From Dehalococcoidia bacterium UBA2160 (GTDB taxonomy: Bacteria > Chloroflexota > Dehalococcoidia > Lucifugimonadales > UBA1123): 14,190 nucleotides of DNA. Location of the stretch: positions 1 to 14,190 of the forward strand of contig DCWO01000092.1 of assembly GCA_002328865.1 (NCBI GenBank), read 5' to 3'. A model generated the notes under the pieces. That model had not been told where the DNA came from. It made no database searches and was given only the letters and a program-made list of their open reading frames with translations. The translations under genes were made by a program, and so were the position numbers. Below are positions 1 to 6,688 of the stretch, piece by piece (the first letter of the stretch is position 1; each line of letters opens with the position of its first letter).

Positions 1-1410
1 GACATCCAAGGAGTGACAAACGGCCTGCCGAACGGCACGATCCTGAACTCACACACAGTCGCCGTGGCGTCGATCCCCGCAGAATGTTGCTTCGCCCCAT
101 TTGAAAGCGTCCAGTTTTCCAGTCCGGCCTCGTTCATCGCAGGCGACCAATTCGCGATCGTGCTGAAGTCGATCGGCGAGAACGCGACGGTCCGAGGCCC
201 GGTCGGCGCCACCTACAGCGGCGGCGGAGCATTCTTCGACGCGCGCCCCAATCCACCCGGTTGGCTGCCGTTCCAGGACGGCTCCGCGATGGCTTTCCAA
301 ACCATCATGCTTCCGGGTCCAGGCCCAACTCCGACCGCCACGGCAACCGCCGCGCCGCCGACGCCGACGGCGACACCCCAGCCTGCTGCTAGTACGGGTG
401 GTTGGTCGGATGTCGGTACGCTGATCACTCACCGTTATTTGCACACCGCGACGCTGTTGGCGTCCGGAGATGTCTTGCTCACCGGCGGTTGGAACTCCTC
501 TCAGAGCCCCACTGCTAACTCTGAACGGTTCGATCCGTCTACAGGAGCAACCACAGCAACGGGTGACATGAATGCTGCCCGTTACTTTCATACTGGCACA
601 TTGCTGCCGAACGGCAAGGTTCTCATTGTAGGCGGCCACGACAGTGGTCGACCGTTGGCAAAGACGGAGTTGTATGACCGTTCGACCGGAGTGTTCAATT
701 ACGTCTCTGAACTTGTCAAAGGTCGCTACTACCACACTGCTACGCTATTGCCGAATGGCACCGTGTTGGTAACCGGCGGCGTCGATGCGTTCGGCGAGGC
801 TCTCAGGGAAGCCGAACTGTATGACCCGGTGGCGGATACTTTCGCAGTCACCGGCTCAATGCGGGATCAACGCCGACTTCACACAGCCACGCTGTTGCCG
901 AACGGCAAGGTACTGGTGACTGGAGGTCTTGGCCCAGCCGGCGGAAATCGTTCGTCGGCCGAAGTATTCGATCCCGCGACTGAGACTTGGAATCCAACTG
1001 GCAACATGGCTAAAGGGCGATACTCACATGCGGCGACGTTGCTATCAAACGGGAACGTATTGATTGTCGGTAGCACTGACACAAATGATCCAGATTCGAT
1101 CGCTGAAGTTTACGATCCTTCGTCGGGGACATTTTTCACAGTGGGTGGCCTCGCGGCAGAGCGCTACGATCACACGGCGACGTTGCTTGGTGACGGCACG
1201 GTTCTCGTCGTGGCTGGCATCATAGCCGGTGGCGACTCGACGACCACTGAAATCTTCGATCCGTCCGCCGGGGGTTTCAGCCACGGCGAAAGCCTACAAG
1301 TTAGTCGCTATCTTCATACGGCCACGATGTTGCCGAATGGGGATGTCCTCGTTGCCGGAGGGTACGGGCCAGGCGTGGTTGGCCAAATGGAATCGTACAC
1401 CTCGCATTAG
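1..1410 (+). CDS. Kelch-propeller protein, 5' end outside window
   Basis: The reading frame is open from base 1, so the true start lies upstream; the GTG at 13 has no reason to be the start. From the N-terminus there is a beta-rich segment (to about base 300) ending in a motif like SAMAFQTIML, which resembles the 'choice-of-anchor' beta-sandwiches of surface proteins. A Pro/Thr/Ala linker follows (about 310-395), then seven kelch repeats of 47-50 residues from base 403 to the stop. Each repeat carries an RYxHTATLLPNGxVLVxGG core followed by a (E/A)(L/V)(Y/F)DP turn. The last repeat stops after its third strand, and the sequence WSDVGTL before repeat 1 can supply the missing fourth strand, so the propeller probably closes 'Velcro' style with seven blades. 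Known kelch propellers bind proteins or sugars or carry oxidase sites; no catalytic residues are evident here. Probably exported, although the signal peptide would be outside the window. Confidence 0.85.
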   Translation, partial: DIQGVTNGLPNGTILNSHTVAVASIPAECCFAPFESVQFSSPASFIAGDQFAIVLKSIGENATVRGPVGATYSGGGAFFDARPNPPGWLPFQDGSAMAFQTIMLPGPGPTPTATATAAPPTPTATPQPAASTGGWSDVGTLITHRYLHTATLLASGDVLLTGGWNSSQSPTANSERFDPSTGATTATGDMNAARYFHTGTLLPNGKVLIVGGHDSGRPLAKTELYDRSTGVFNYVSELVKGRYYHTATLLPNGTVLVTGGVDAFGEALREAELYDPVADTFAVTGSMRDQRRLHTATLLPNGKVLVTGGLGPAGGNRSSAEVFDPATETWNPTGNMAKGRYSHAATLLSNGNVLIVGSTDTNDPDSIAEVYDPSSGTFFTVGGLAAERYDHTATLLGDGTVLVVAGIIAGGDSTTTEIFDPSAGGFSHGESLQVSRYLHTATMLPNGDVLVAGGYGPGVVGQMESYTSH

Positions 1411-1445
1411 GCGGAGGCATCCGCTCGACGTCTTCGTTGACCAGC

Positions 1446-1574
1446 CAAAAAGCATTTACCTTCAACAATGACGGGAGTTACGGAGCCTACGTAATAGGCG
1501 CTGACGCAACAGGTGAGAGCAAGCTGACCAACAAGCACGGCCAAGTTTATCATCCATCCTGATCGCCATAGCGG
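1446..1574 (+). pseudogene. Decayed TolB-like (PD40) beta-propeller repeat
   Basis: In the frame offset from the kelch gene, this stretch reads KAFTFNNDGSYGAYVIGAD followed by ATGESKLTN and then YHPS. This matches the classic PD40 repeat pattern (IAF.S.RDGN..IYVI.ADGTGE..LTN....YHPSWSPDG). After PS the frame reads stop (TGA), Ser, Pro, stop (TAG), Arg. The consensus there is W-S-P-D-G, so TGA is one base from TGG and CGG one base from GGG. There is no start codon or ribosome-binding site. I read it as a remnant of a propeller gene that once lay here or was fused downstream of the kelch gene. It is short, so the match could be overread, but the register of the pattern is unusually good. Confidence 0.6.
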
Positions 1575-1643
1575 CGATCATCAGTGACTGCAGGCCGTTG
1601 CCAACCTACCGTGTGTGGCTGGAGTTTCTGGAGGATCCCCCGC

Positions 1644-1672
1644 TTGAGCCCCCACCCATCGCCCTGTATCAT
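1644..1672 (+). promoter_or_regulatory. Sigma-70-like promoter, duplicated copy
   Basis: TTGAGC at 1644-1649 and TATCAT at 1667-1672 are separated by exactly 17 bases. The same boxes and spacing occur in front of the intact gene at 2429-2457, while the spacer between them has diverged. Conservation of both boxes and spacing supports a real promoter. Here it would drive only the truncated pseudogene or run on into hicB. Confidence 0.5.
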
Positions 1673-1717
1673 CGCCGCATCGCTCGTTGACGCAAACCCG
1701 CCCCCAGAGGTGCCCGA

Positions 1718-1819
1718 ATGCAGAACGATCAAATTGCCAGCTGCCTCGATATCGTGTGGAACTCGATGAGCGTGTTGCGCGAGGGGTTCGGCGACACCGA
1801 GTCACGATCTGCCGCATGA
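1718..1819 (+). pseudogene. Truncated copy of maleylpyruvate isomerase-like gene
   Basis: The 33-codon ORF begins MQNDQIASCLDIVWNSMSVL and is plainly a copy of the N-terminus of the gene at 2497 (MQNDQIPSYLDIVWSSMSAL). It ends at TGA (1817-1819) after a region where the intact copy continues into the conserved CPGW motif. Weak nucleotide similarity in a shifted frame continues a little beyond the stop, so the copy was probably longer and has decayed by indel and substitution. It lacks all metal-ligand positions of the family and cannot be functional as an enzyme. Confidence 0.8.
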
Positions 1820-1944
1820 GTTCTTTCGCTGGCCTTCGCGTTCGGTCCCTTCCCCAATCTGACTGTCGGCCAACGCTTTGCGTGCTGATTTATCCGGGCT
1901 GAGAGGTTATCCTAGAGAACACGCAACGCAAGGAGGGAGGCACA

Positions 1945-2160
1945 ATGCGCAATGAATTCACCGCCATTATCGAAAGAGACGGTGATTGGCACATCGCGTA
2001 CTGCCCCGAAATCCCTGGCGCAAACGGGCAAGGCGCGACCAAGGACGAAGCGCGCGACAGCCTAGTTGATGCGATCGCGCTCATCCTTGAAGATCGTCGG
2101 GAAGACGGGCTCCGGGGAGTGTCTACCGACGCGATCCGCGAGACAATCACTGTCACATGA
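1945..2160 (+). CDS. hicB: HicB family antitoxin-like protein
   Basis: This 71-residue protein starts at an ATG behind a strong AAGGAGGGAGG ribosome-binding site. Residues 1-50 follow the HicB/UPF0150 pattern: an N-terminal strand (EFTAIIERDGD), then W.IAYCPEIPGANGQG, then the helix with EAR.SL.DAI.LIL. It has only the partial RNase H-like fold and no C-terminal DNA-binding domain. HicB proteins bind and neutralise the HicA mRNA interferase and are normally encoded beside it. Here the partner reading frame begins one base after the hicB stop but is broken (2162-2354), so this is an antitoxin without its local toxin. It is short but complete. The family assignment is firm; a present-day antitoxin role is doubtful. 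Confidence 0.9.
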   Translation: MRNEFTAIIERDGDWHIAYCPEIPGANGQGATKDEARDSLVDAIALILEDRREDGLRGVSTDAIRETITVT

Positions 2161-2161
2161 A

Positions 2162-2354
2162 ATGAAGCGACCTGTTGCGCCACCTTCGTCGCCATGAATG
2201 TTTTCTGAAGGGCGAAGGACGCGTCCATACACGTTGGTGGAATCCAGTTACGGGCGCGATTGAAGCCATTCCCAGGCATAGCTAAATCTCAAACAGTCTG
2301 ATTCGGAATATTCGTCGCGGATTGTCAGTTCCGGAGTTGGTCGGTCGGCAGTAA
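2162..2354 (+). pseudogene. hicA: hicA toxin pseudogene (frameshift plus stop)
   Basis: An ATG-AAG start lies one base after hicB. After one extra base (or two missing ones) at about 2168 the frame continues DLLRHLRRHECFL, then GEGRVHTRWW, NPVTGAIEAIPRH, a TAA stop at 2283-2285, and ISNSLIRNIRRGLSVPEL to a final TAA at 2352-2354. This is the complete HicA architecture (MKR.DLL.HL..HGC...REG.RH...NP......IPRH.EI.N.LARKI...L..P), including the histidine of the G..H motif. The internal TAA sits where the family usually has Glu, one base from GAA. Two independent lesions in an otherwise well-preserved toxin indicate recent inactivation, unless the shift is a sequencing error; the stop would still remain. 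Confidence 0.85.
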
Positions 2355-2380
2355 ACGTTCCCTCCGTTCTCTGATTCGAA

Positions 2381-2398
2381 ACGAGAGATGAATCTCGT
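2381..2398 (+). terminator. Small hairpin after hicA remnant
   Basis: ACGAGA at 2381-2386 pairs with TCTCGT at 2393-2398 around a six-base loop. Only scattered T residues follow, so this is a weak terminator candidate between the hicBA remnant and the next promoter. Confidence 0.25.
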
Positions 2399-2428
2399 CT
2401 CATATTCCTTTGCTCGGGCGCCCCTCGC

Positions 2429-2457
2429 TTGAGCCGCCACGCCTCGCCCTGTATCAT
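2429..2457 (+). promoter_or_regulatory. Sigma-70-like promoter of gene at 2497
   Basis: TTGAGC (2429-2434), a 17-base spacer and TATCAT (2452-2457). The arrangement is preserved in the duplicate at 1644-1672. Transcription would start near 2464, giving a leader of roughly 33 bases ending in the GGAGG ribosome-binding site. Confidence 0.55.
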
Positions 2458-2496
2458 CGCCGCATCACACGACGACGCACCTCTGGAGGCACCCGC

Positions 2497-3309
2497 ATGC
2501 AGAACGACCAGATTCCCAGCTACCTCGACATCGTATGGAGCTCAATGAGCGCGTTGTGCGCGGGGTTTGGCGACGACGAGTGGAGGTTGCCGACCGACTG
2601 CCCGGGGTGGTCGGTGCAGGACCAGTTGTCACACATCGTCGGGTCGGAGTCGACGGCGCTTGGCAATCCGGCGCCGGATCACACTCCGCCCGAGTCGAGT
2701 CACATCAAGAACGCGGCTGGGGCGTCCAACGAGATTCAGGTTGACTGGCGACGGTCGTGGCCTGGGTCGCGGGTGCTGGCCGAGTTCAACGACGTGACGG
2801 CGAAGCGTCGGGAAGCGTTGGCCGCGATGACCGAGGCCGACTTCAACGTCGAGACGGAGACCGCCCGGGGGACGACCACGATGGCGGACAGACTCGGAAT
2901 CCGCATATTCGACGCCTGGGTCCACGAGCAGGACATGCGCCGAGCCGTTGATGTGCCCGGACACTTCGACGGTCCGGTCGCCGAGTACGCGATGGAGCGG
3001 ATGATCGAGGTGATGCCGTTCGTCGTCGGTCGGAGGGCGGGCGCCCCGGACGGCGCGTCGGTCGTGTTTCGGATATCGGCGCCGTTCGCACTGGACTTTA
3101 CGATCACGGTTTTCGACGGCAGGGCGTCGCGCGTGCCCGACGAGCCCGAGCACCCGACCGTCACGCTCTCGATGAGTTCGGTGAACTTCCTGCGTCTGTG
3201 CGCTGGCCGCGTCGACCCTGACGTCGCACTCAACGCTGGATTGGTGCGAATGTCCGGCTTCTTCGGGCTGGGCGACGCAATCGTGCGCCAGATGAGTTAC
3301 ATTCCGTAA
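2497..3309 (+). CDS. Maleylpyruvate isomerase-like (DinB-fold) protein
   Basis: The 270-residue protein starts at ATG 2497: GGAGG lies seven bases upstream, and the duplicated copy at 1718 confirms this start; a longer upstream frame is spurious. Residues 28-50 (EWRLPTDCPGWSVQDQLSHI) are the signature of the mycothiol-dependent maleylpyruvate isomerase N-terminal four-helix domain. Residues 135-150 (RIFDAWVHEQDMRRAV) carry the second half of the metal site, and residues from about 185 form an SCP2-like C-terminal domain. Predicted metal ligands are His46, Asp139 and His143; the family usually has Glu at the middle position. Relatives use mycothiol or other thiols to isomerise, transfer or detoxify, but most are uncharacterised, so the substrate is unknown. 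It has its own promoter and stands alone. Confidence 0.85.
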   Translation: MQNDQIPSYLDIVWSSMSALCAGFGDDEWRLPTDCPGWSVQDQLSHIVGSESTALGNPAPDHTPPESSHIKNAAGASNEIQVDWRRSWPGSRVLAEFNDVTAKRREALAAMTEADFNVETETARGTTTMADRLGIRIFDAWVHEQDMRRAVDVPGHFDGPVAEYAMERMIEVMPFVVGRRAGAPDGASVVFRISAPFALDFTITVFDGRASRVPDEPEHPTVTLSMSSVNFLRLCAGRVDPDVALNAGLVRMSGFFGLGDAIVRQMSYIP

Positions 3310-3346
3310 GGCGTCTTTCAGGCTGGGAAGGTGTGTTCTCGACGAC

Positions 3347-3409
3347 CCTTCGACACGCTCAGGGCGAACGGAAGTGAGTTCTGTTCGTTCGTGGTGAGCC
3401 TTTCGAACC
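3347..3409. repeat. REP-like imperfect palindrome
   Basis: CCTTCGACACGCTCAGGGC at the left (arm 3347-3371, ending CGAACGG) pairs imperfectly with an arm at 3386-3409 containing GTTCGTGGTGAGCC and TTTCGAACC. The CCTTCGACA-GCTCAGG-CGAACGG type of arm is a widely dispersed intergenic palindrome in many bacterial genomes. Here it sits just downstream of the gene ending at 3309 and may also act as an RNA hairpin. Confidence 0.6.
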
Positions 3410-3429
3410 ACCGTGGCACGACACTCGAA
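3399..3429 (+). repeat. Direct repeat left of second hicB-like gene
   Basis: The 31 bases from CCTTTCGAACCACC to CTCGAA match 3764-3794 at about 24 of 31 positions. They overlap the right arm of the REP-like palindrome, so the downstream copy is probably a partial relic of the same element. Confidence 0.45.
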
Positions 3430-3498
3430 CCTTAGCGCGCCACGTTCTTTCGGTCGCTTTCGCGGCCCGATGGCGGGATTCAGACGATAGGAGAAACC

Positions 3499-3705
3499 AT
3501 GAAGCACACGGTTGTCTTCGAGAAAGCCCCTAACAATTGGTCAGCGTATGTTCCCGATCTCCCGGGTTGCGTTGCGACAGGAGAAAGCCGCGAGGAGACG
3601 GAGCATCTGATGCGAGAAGCGATCAAGCTGCATGTCGAGGCCCTTCGCGACGACAACGAGCCAGTCCCAGAGCCGGGGGCCTGGACCACGACGGTTGAGG
3701 TCTAG
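3499..3705 (+). CDS. Orphan HicB-like protein
   Basis: The 68-residue protein sits behind an AGGAG site five bases before the ATG. It has the HicB/UPF0150 layout: strand KHTVVFEKAPNNW, then AYVPDLPGCVATGESREETE and the amphipathic helix LMREAIKLHVEAL, ending in a short acidic/proline tail. It has no DNA-binding domain. I searched both flanks by eye for a HicA-type MKxxDLLRHL or G..H motif and found none. Similar solitary HicB-like proteins are common in Chloroflexota and cyanobacteria and their function is unsettled. It resembles the 1945 gene in fold but is not a recent duplicate, since the sequences differ throughout. Confidence 0.85.
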   Translation: MKHTVVFEKAPNNWSAYVPDLPGCVATGESREETEHLMREAIKLHVEALRDDNEPVPEPGAWTTTVEV

Positions 3706-3763
3706 CGGTGAACAGAATGGTAGGATTAGGCTGGCCCTTCGCCGCATCCCGGCCTTGTCGGGA

Positions 3764-3794
3764 CCTGTCGAACCACCTCGGCGCCGCGCTCGAA
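3764..3794 (+). repeat. Direct repeat right of second hicB-like gene
   Basis: CCTGTCGAACCACC...CTCGAA, the partner of 3399-3429. The rest of the 3706-3917 intergenic stretch shows no gene; it ends in the AAGGAG ribosome-binding site of the epimerase gene. Confidence 0.4.
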
Positions 3795-3917
3795 TCCGCG
3801 GGCGACAAAGCCCTCGTTGAGGCTGTCGAGATGCCTTCTCGGCCCATTTCGCTGTCTTGCGGCGGACCCAGTTAGCCCTACCAATCGGACATCCCATCAC
3901 CAACCAAGGAGCAAGAA

Positions 3918-4892
3918 ATGGCAACCATAGTCACCGGCGGCACCGGATTCGTGGCGTCCAACGTCGTCAGGGAGCTGGCGAGCTCGGGACACGAGGTCGT
4001 CTCGATCGACATTAAGGCGCCGGACGATATGGTGCGGCGCTACGTCGAGCCGTGGGCGTCGAACGTCACGTGGGCCACCGCCGACATCCTCGACCCCGAC
4101 GCTCTGGAGCGGGCTGTGGACGGCCACGACATTACGAAGATCGTTCACGCGGCGGTTTACACGGCGATCAGGGACGACATCGAACGCGACGACAGCCGGC
4201 GCATCGTCGACATCAACGTGGCGGGCACGGCCAACATGCTCGATCTGGCGAGGAAGCTTGGGGTGCGGCGGTTCCTGTACGTCAGTTCCAACAGCGTCTA
4301 CGAAGGGAACGACTTCAGTTCACCGCTTCGTGAGGACATGGCCGTCCAACCTGTTCGCTTGTATGGCATCAGCAAGTACGCAAGCGAGCTGTTCGCTCGA
4401 AGGTACGGTGAGCTGCATGGATTCGAAACGGTGTCAGTGCGGTTGAGCTCGCCCTACGGACCCATGGAGCGTGTCACCGGCCACCGGGTGGTGATGTCGA
4501 TGACCCATCACTGGACCGGGCAAGCTGTCAGAGGCGAGACCATCGACGCGGTTCAGGGCGGGCCGTGGGACTTCACATTCGTGCTGGACACCGCGGCAGG
4601 CATCCGCACGGTGCTGGACGCGCCGGAGCTCCGGCATGATGTGTACAACCTGGCTCAGGGCGTGGCGATCATGACCGGCGACATGGTCGCGGCCATCCGT
4701 CAGGCGCATCCGTCGGTGTCGGTCAACGAGAGTCCCGATGCATCCGCGCCCATGCTGAGCAGCTCTACGAGCGGGCGTGTCGCCGACCCGTCACGCCTCC
4801 GAGACGACCTTGGTTTCGTCGCCCAACACGACATGGCGGCGGGCCTGAAGGCGTACATCGACTGGCGGCAGGAGTACGGTTACACAACATGA
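3918..4892 (+). CDS. NAD-dependent epimerase/dehydratase (extended SDR)
   Basis: The 324-residue protein starts at an ATG behind AAGGAG. Residues 6-13 (TGGTGFVA) form the NAD-binding GxxGxxA loop at the N-terminus, with Asp31 positioned to bind the adenosine ribose, which favours NAD over NADP. ADILD (55-59) contacts the adenine, YVSSNSVYEG (121-130) carries the catalytic Ser region, and YGISK (149-153) is the YxxxK pair. The length and the LSSPYGP motif near 177 are typical of extended SDRs of the UDP-glucose epimerase type. In Chloroflexota such genes in catabolic neighbourhoods are often not sugar-nucleotide enzymes, so the substrate cannot be named. A hairpin follows its stop, so it may be transcribed apart from the downstream genes. 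Confidence 0.9.
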   Translation: MATIVTGGTGFVASNVVRELASSGHEVVSIDIKAPDDMVRRYVEPWASNVTWATADILDPDALERAVDGHDITKIVHAAVYTAIRDDIERDDSRRIVDINVAGTANMLDLARKLGVRRFLYVSSNSVYEGNDFSSPLREDMAVQPVRLYGISKYASELFARRYGELHGFETVSVRLSSPYGPMERVTGHRVVMSMTHHWTGQAVRGETIDAVQGGPWDFTFVLDTAAGIRTVLDAPELRHDVYNLAQGVAIMTGDMVAAIRQAHPSVSVNESPDASAPMLSSSTSGRVADPSRLRDDLGFVAQHDMAAGLKAYIDWRQEYGYTT

Positions 4893-4897
4893 GTCGC

Positions 4898-4934
4898 GCT
4901 CGGCCATGACTCACAGGCCGAGCAACTGTATTTT
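4898..4934 (+). terminator. Hairpin between epimerase and LLM genes
   Basis: GCTCGGCC (4898-4905) and GGCCGAGC (4916-4923) form a perfect eight-pair stem with a ten-base loop, starting five bases after the epimerase stop. A TATTTT run follows seven bases later, so the U-tract is poorly placed. It could be a weak terminator or an mRNA-stabilising hairpin. Confidence 0.4.
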
Positions 4935-4955
4935 CGCGATGTGTTAGGAGAAACG

Positions 4956-5843
4956 ATGGGCAAGGAGCTCCGATTCGGAGTCTACTCGATCCAGAACGTT
5001 CCCTGGGATCATATGGTCGGGCGATGGCAATACGTCGAGGAGCTGGGCTTCGACAGCGTCTGGCTCGCCGACCATTTCGTCGATTTTACTGCGCCAAGCT
5101 TCCCATGGTTCGAGTCATGGACGATGCTGGCAGGCCTCGCGACTCAAACCAGTCGAATCCGAATTGGCACCCTGGTGACCGCGATCCCATTTCGCAACCC
5201 GGCGTTCCTGGCCCGCCAGGCCCTCACCGTCGATCACCTGTCCAACGGCCGGTTGGAACTCGGCCTCGGCACGGGCGTCCTCGGCGAGCCGAGCTACGCG
5301 ATGACCGGCATCGAAGACTGGACGCGGCTCGAGCGAACGTCTCGGTTCCGCGAAGCCGTGGTCTTGGTCGACCAGCTTCTGCGCAACGAGACCACCACGT
5401 TTCGGGGGCGTTACTACCAAGTCAACGACGCCGTCATGCGTCCGGGCCCGGTGCAGACGCCTCGCCCGCCGATCACGATCGCTGCCAACGGGCCGACGAT
5501 GCTCGAAATAGCCGCATTATACGCGGATACGTTCAACTCGATATGGGCGCCCGGCCGGCCGCTCGACGATATGCTGAAGGCGACGCGCGAACGCGTCAAT
5601 CTGATCGAAGACCACTGCAAAGGCGTGGGCCGCGATCCGGCATCGCTTGGGCGCTCGCTACTCATGTTCAGGTCGGGCATGAACACCGCGTACGACTCGG
5701 TGGACGCCTTCGAGGACGAGGTCGGACGTTTCGCGGAAGCTGGCATAGACGAGTTCATCTTCCCGTTCCCTCCGGCCGACGACCACTCCGCCGTCTTCGA
5801 GCGGATTACCACGGATGCCATCCCGAAGCTACGCCGCCAATAA
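4956..5843 (+). CDS. LLM class flavin/F420-dependent oxidoreductase
   Basis: The 295-residue protein belongs to the luciferase-like TIM-barrel family. The ATG at 4956 is preferred over an upstream GTG at 4941 because the TTAGGAG ribosome-binding site lies between them. Visible motifs are the N-terminal strand RFGVYS, E.LGFDSVWLADHF (residues 28-41), RIRIGTLVTAIPFRNP (67-82), and the hallmark LSNGRLELGLGTG (95-107), followed by FRGRYYQV and PPITIAANGP typical of the bacterial/F420 LLM branch. Members use reduced FMN or F420 as monooxygenases, reductases or dehydrogenases. The length fits the F420-type branch better than the roughly 360-residue alkanesulfonate monooxygenases. It leads the tight cluster with the hydrolase, SDR and mutase, which suggests that it opens a catabolic route. 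Confidence 0.9.
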   Translation: MGKELRFGVYSIQNVPWDHMVGRWQYVEELGFDSVWLADHFVDFTAPSFPWFESWTMLAGLATQTSRIRIGTLVTAIPFRNPAFLARQALTVDHLSNGRLELGLGTGVLGEPSYAMTGIEDWTRLERTSRFREAVVLVDQLLRNETTTFRGRYYQVNDAVMRPGPVQTPRPPITIAANGPTMLEIAALYADTFNSIWAPGRPLDDMLKATRERVNLIEDHCKGVGRDPASLGRSLLMFRSGMNTAYDSVDAFEDEVGRFAEAGIDEFIFPFPPADDHSAVFERITTDAIPKLRRQ

Positions 5844-5865
5844 TGCGAAACTTGGAGGCGCCCGA

Positions 5866-5940
5866 GTGTCGATTGAAGCGTTCCATGCCGGATTCGACGG
5901 ACTGGCGGCAAGCACATTGATTGGGGGCAGCGTGCCATGA
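5866..5940 (+). CDS. Possible 24-residue leader ORF
   Basis: A GTG at 5866 lies six bases after a GGAGG box and opens a 24-codon frame (VSIEAFHAGFDGLAASTLIG plus four residues). Its TGA overlaps the ATG of the hydrolase gene as ATGA. The hydrolase has only a weak GGGGGC site of its own, so translation of this small frame could couple to it. No family is recognised. It may instead be the remnant of a lost gene or a chance ORF, and only the ribosome-binding site and the stop-start overlap support it. Confidence 0.35.
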   Translation: MSIEAFHAGFDGLAASTLIGGSVP

Positions 5941-6665
5941 GACCTGACGTAGAATTCCAAGACCGAAGCGCCTTCAGAACCGAGATCAATCGACTGCTTA
6001 GAATCGACCCGGCCAAGACCGTGGTCCTCACGGTGGACATGCAGCGCGAGTACCTCGACATGGACGTCGCCTCTTCGCCGGTGCTGCCTGACGAAGCGGA
6101 GCGCGTGTTGACGCACTCGAAAGAGCTGCTGGATTTCGCCAGGTCGCAGAGCATCCCAATCGTCCATGTCTACACGACCCGACGGCAGATCGAGATCGAT
6201 CGAGGATTCGAGAAGGCCGGATTGGAATACGCCAAAGCTGGACGCAAGGCCCGGCTATCCGAACTCCCTGATACGCCGGAATGCGACATCCCGGACCGCC
6301 TGATCGGCTCCGTACAGAGCCAGGTTCCGACGACACTGGTCCATCCGGACGACCTCCACGTCACCACGAAGAAGACGCTCGACGGCTTCCAAGACACCGA
6401 GCTCGGACCGCTGTTGAGCAGGGTGTTCGAGCCCGAAACAGTGGTGCTGACGGGCATCAACACTGATACCTGCGTCTTGTGCACCGCCTTCGCGACGGCC
6501 AATCGGGGCTACAAACCGGTGGTCATATCGGACTGCGTGGCCAGCATACGCGGGAAGGACTCCCACTGGATGGCTCTCGAGCTCATGTCACGCAGCATCG
6601 CCTGGGTGTTGACGGTGGACGAATTCCGAGAGAAGGTGTTGGCCGGATTGTCGAACGAGGAGTAG
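5937..6665 (+). CDS. Isochorismatase-family cysteine hydrolase
   Basis: The 242-residue protein has the family fold with all three catalytic positions visible: Asp34 in VLTVDMQREYL, Lys145 or Lys146 in HVTTKKTLDGF, and Cys179 in GINTDTCVLCTAFATANRGY. The N-terminus has about 25 residues before the core. Relatives cleave C-N bonds (N-carbamoylsarcosine, biuret, nicotinamide, ureidoacrylate) or vinyl ethers through a cysteine nucleophile. The presence of Cys makes an amidohydrolase more likely than a true isochorismatase, where this position is not Cys. The start overlaps the stop of the small upstream ORF, and the next gene begins 23 bases downstream, so it is inside the operon. Its pairing with an LLM gene recalls RutA-RutB, but the LLM protein is too short and different to call it a Rut pathway. 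Confidence 0.9.
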   Translation: MRPDVEFQDRSAFRTEINRLLRIDPAKTVVLTVDMQREYLDMDVASSPVLPDEAERVLTHSKELLDFARSQSIPIVHVYTTRRQIEIDRGFEKAGLEYAKAGRKARLSELPDTPECDIPDRLIGSVQSQVPTTLVHPDDLHVTTKKTLDGFQDTELGPLLSRVFEPETVVLTGINTDTCVLCTAFATANRGYKPVVISDCVASIRGKDSHWMALELMSRSIAWVLTVDEFREKVLAGLSNEE

Positions 6666-6688
6666 AGACACAGGAAGGAGAACATCCT

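Larger units (their letters stand above)
1637..1819 (+). repeat. Diverged duplicate of the 2421-2600 region
   Basis: This segment repeats the upstream region and first codons of the gene at 2497. Both copies contain CGCTTGAGCC, then GCCCTGTATCATCGCCGCAT, a purine-rich ribosome-binding site, and ATGCAGAACGA. Similarity is highest over the promoter and the first 28 or so codons and fades beyond about 1800. The two copies are direct repeats roughly 780 bases apart with the hicBA locus between them. Confidence 0.85.

Noticed and set aside
2629..3507. Minus-strand frame of 292 codons opposite the maleylpyruvate isomerase-like gene.
   Set aside because: It is very rich in Arg and His, typical of antisense frames in GC-rich DNA, and opposes a gene with clear family motifs.
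3719..3883. Inverted-looking ends GGTAGGATTAGGCTGG and CCCAGTTAGCCCTACC that might bound a MITE.
   Set aside because: Too many mismatches and gaps, and no target-site duplication.
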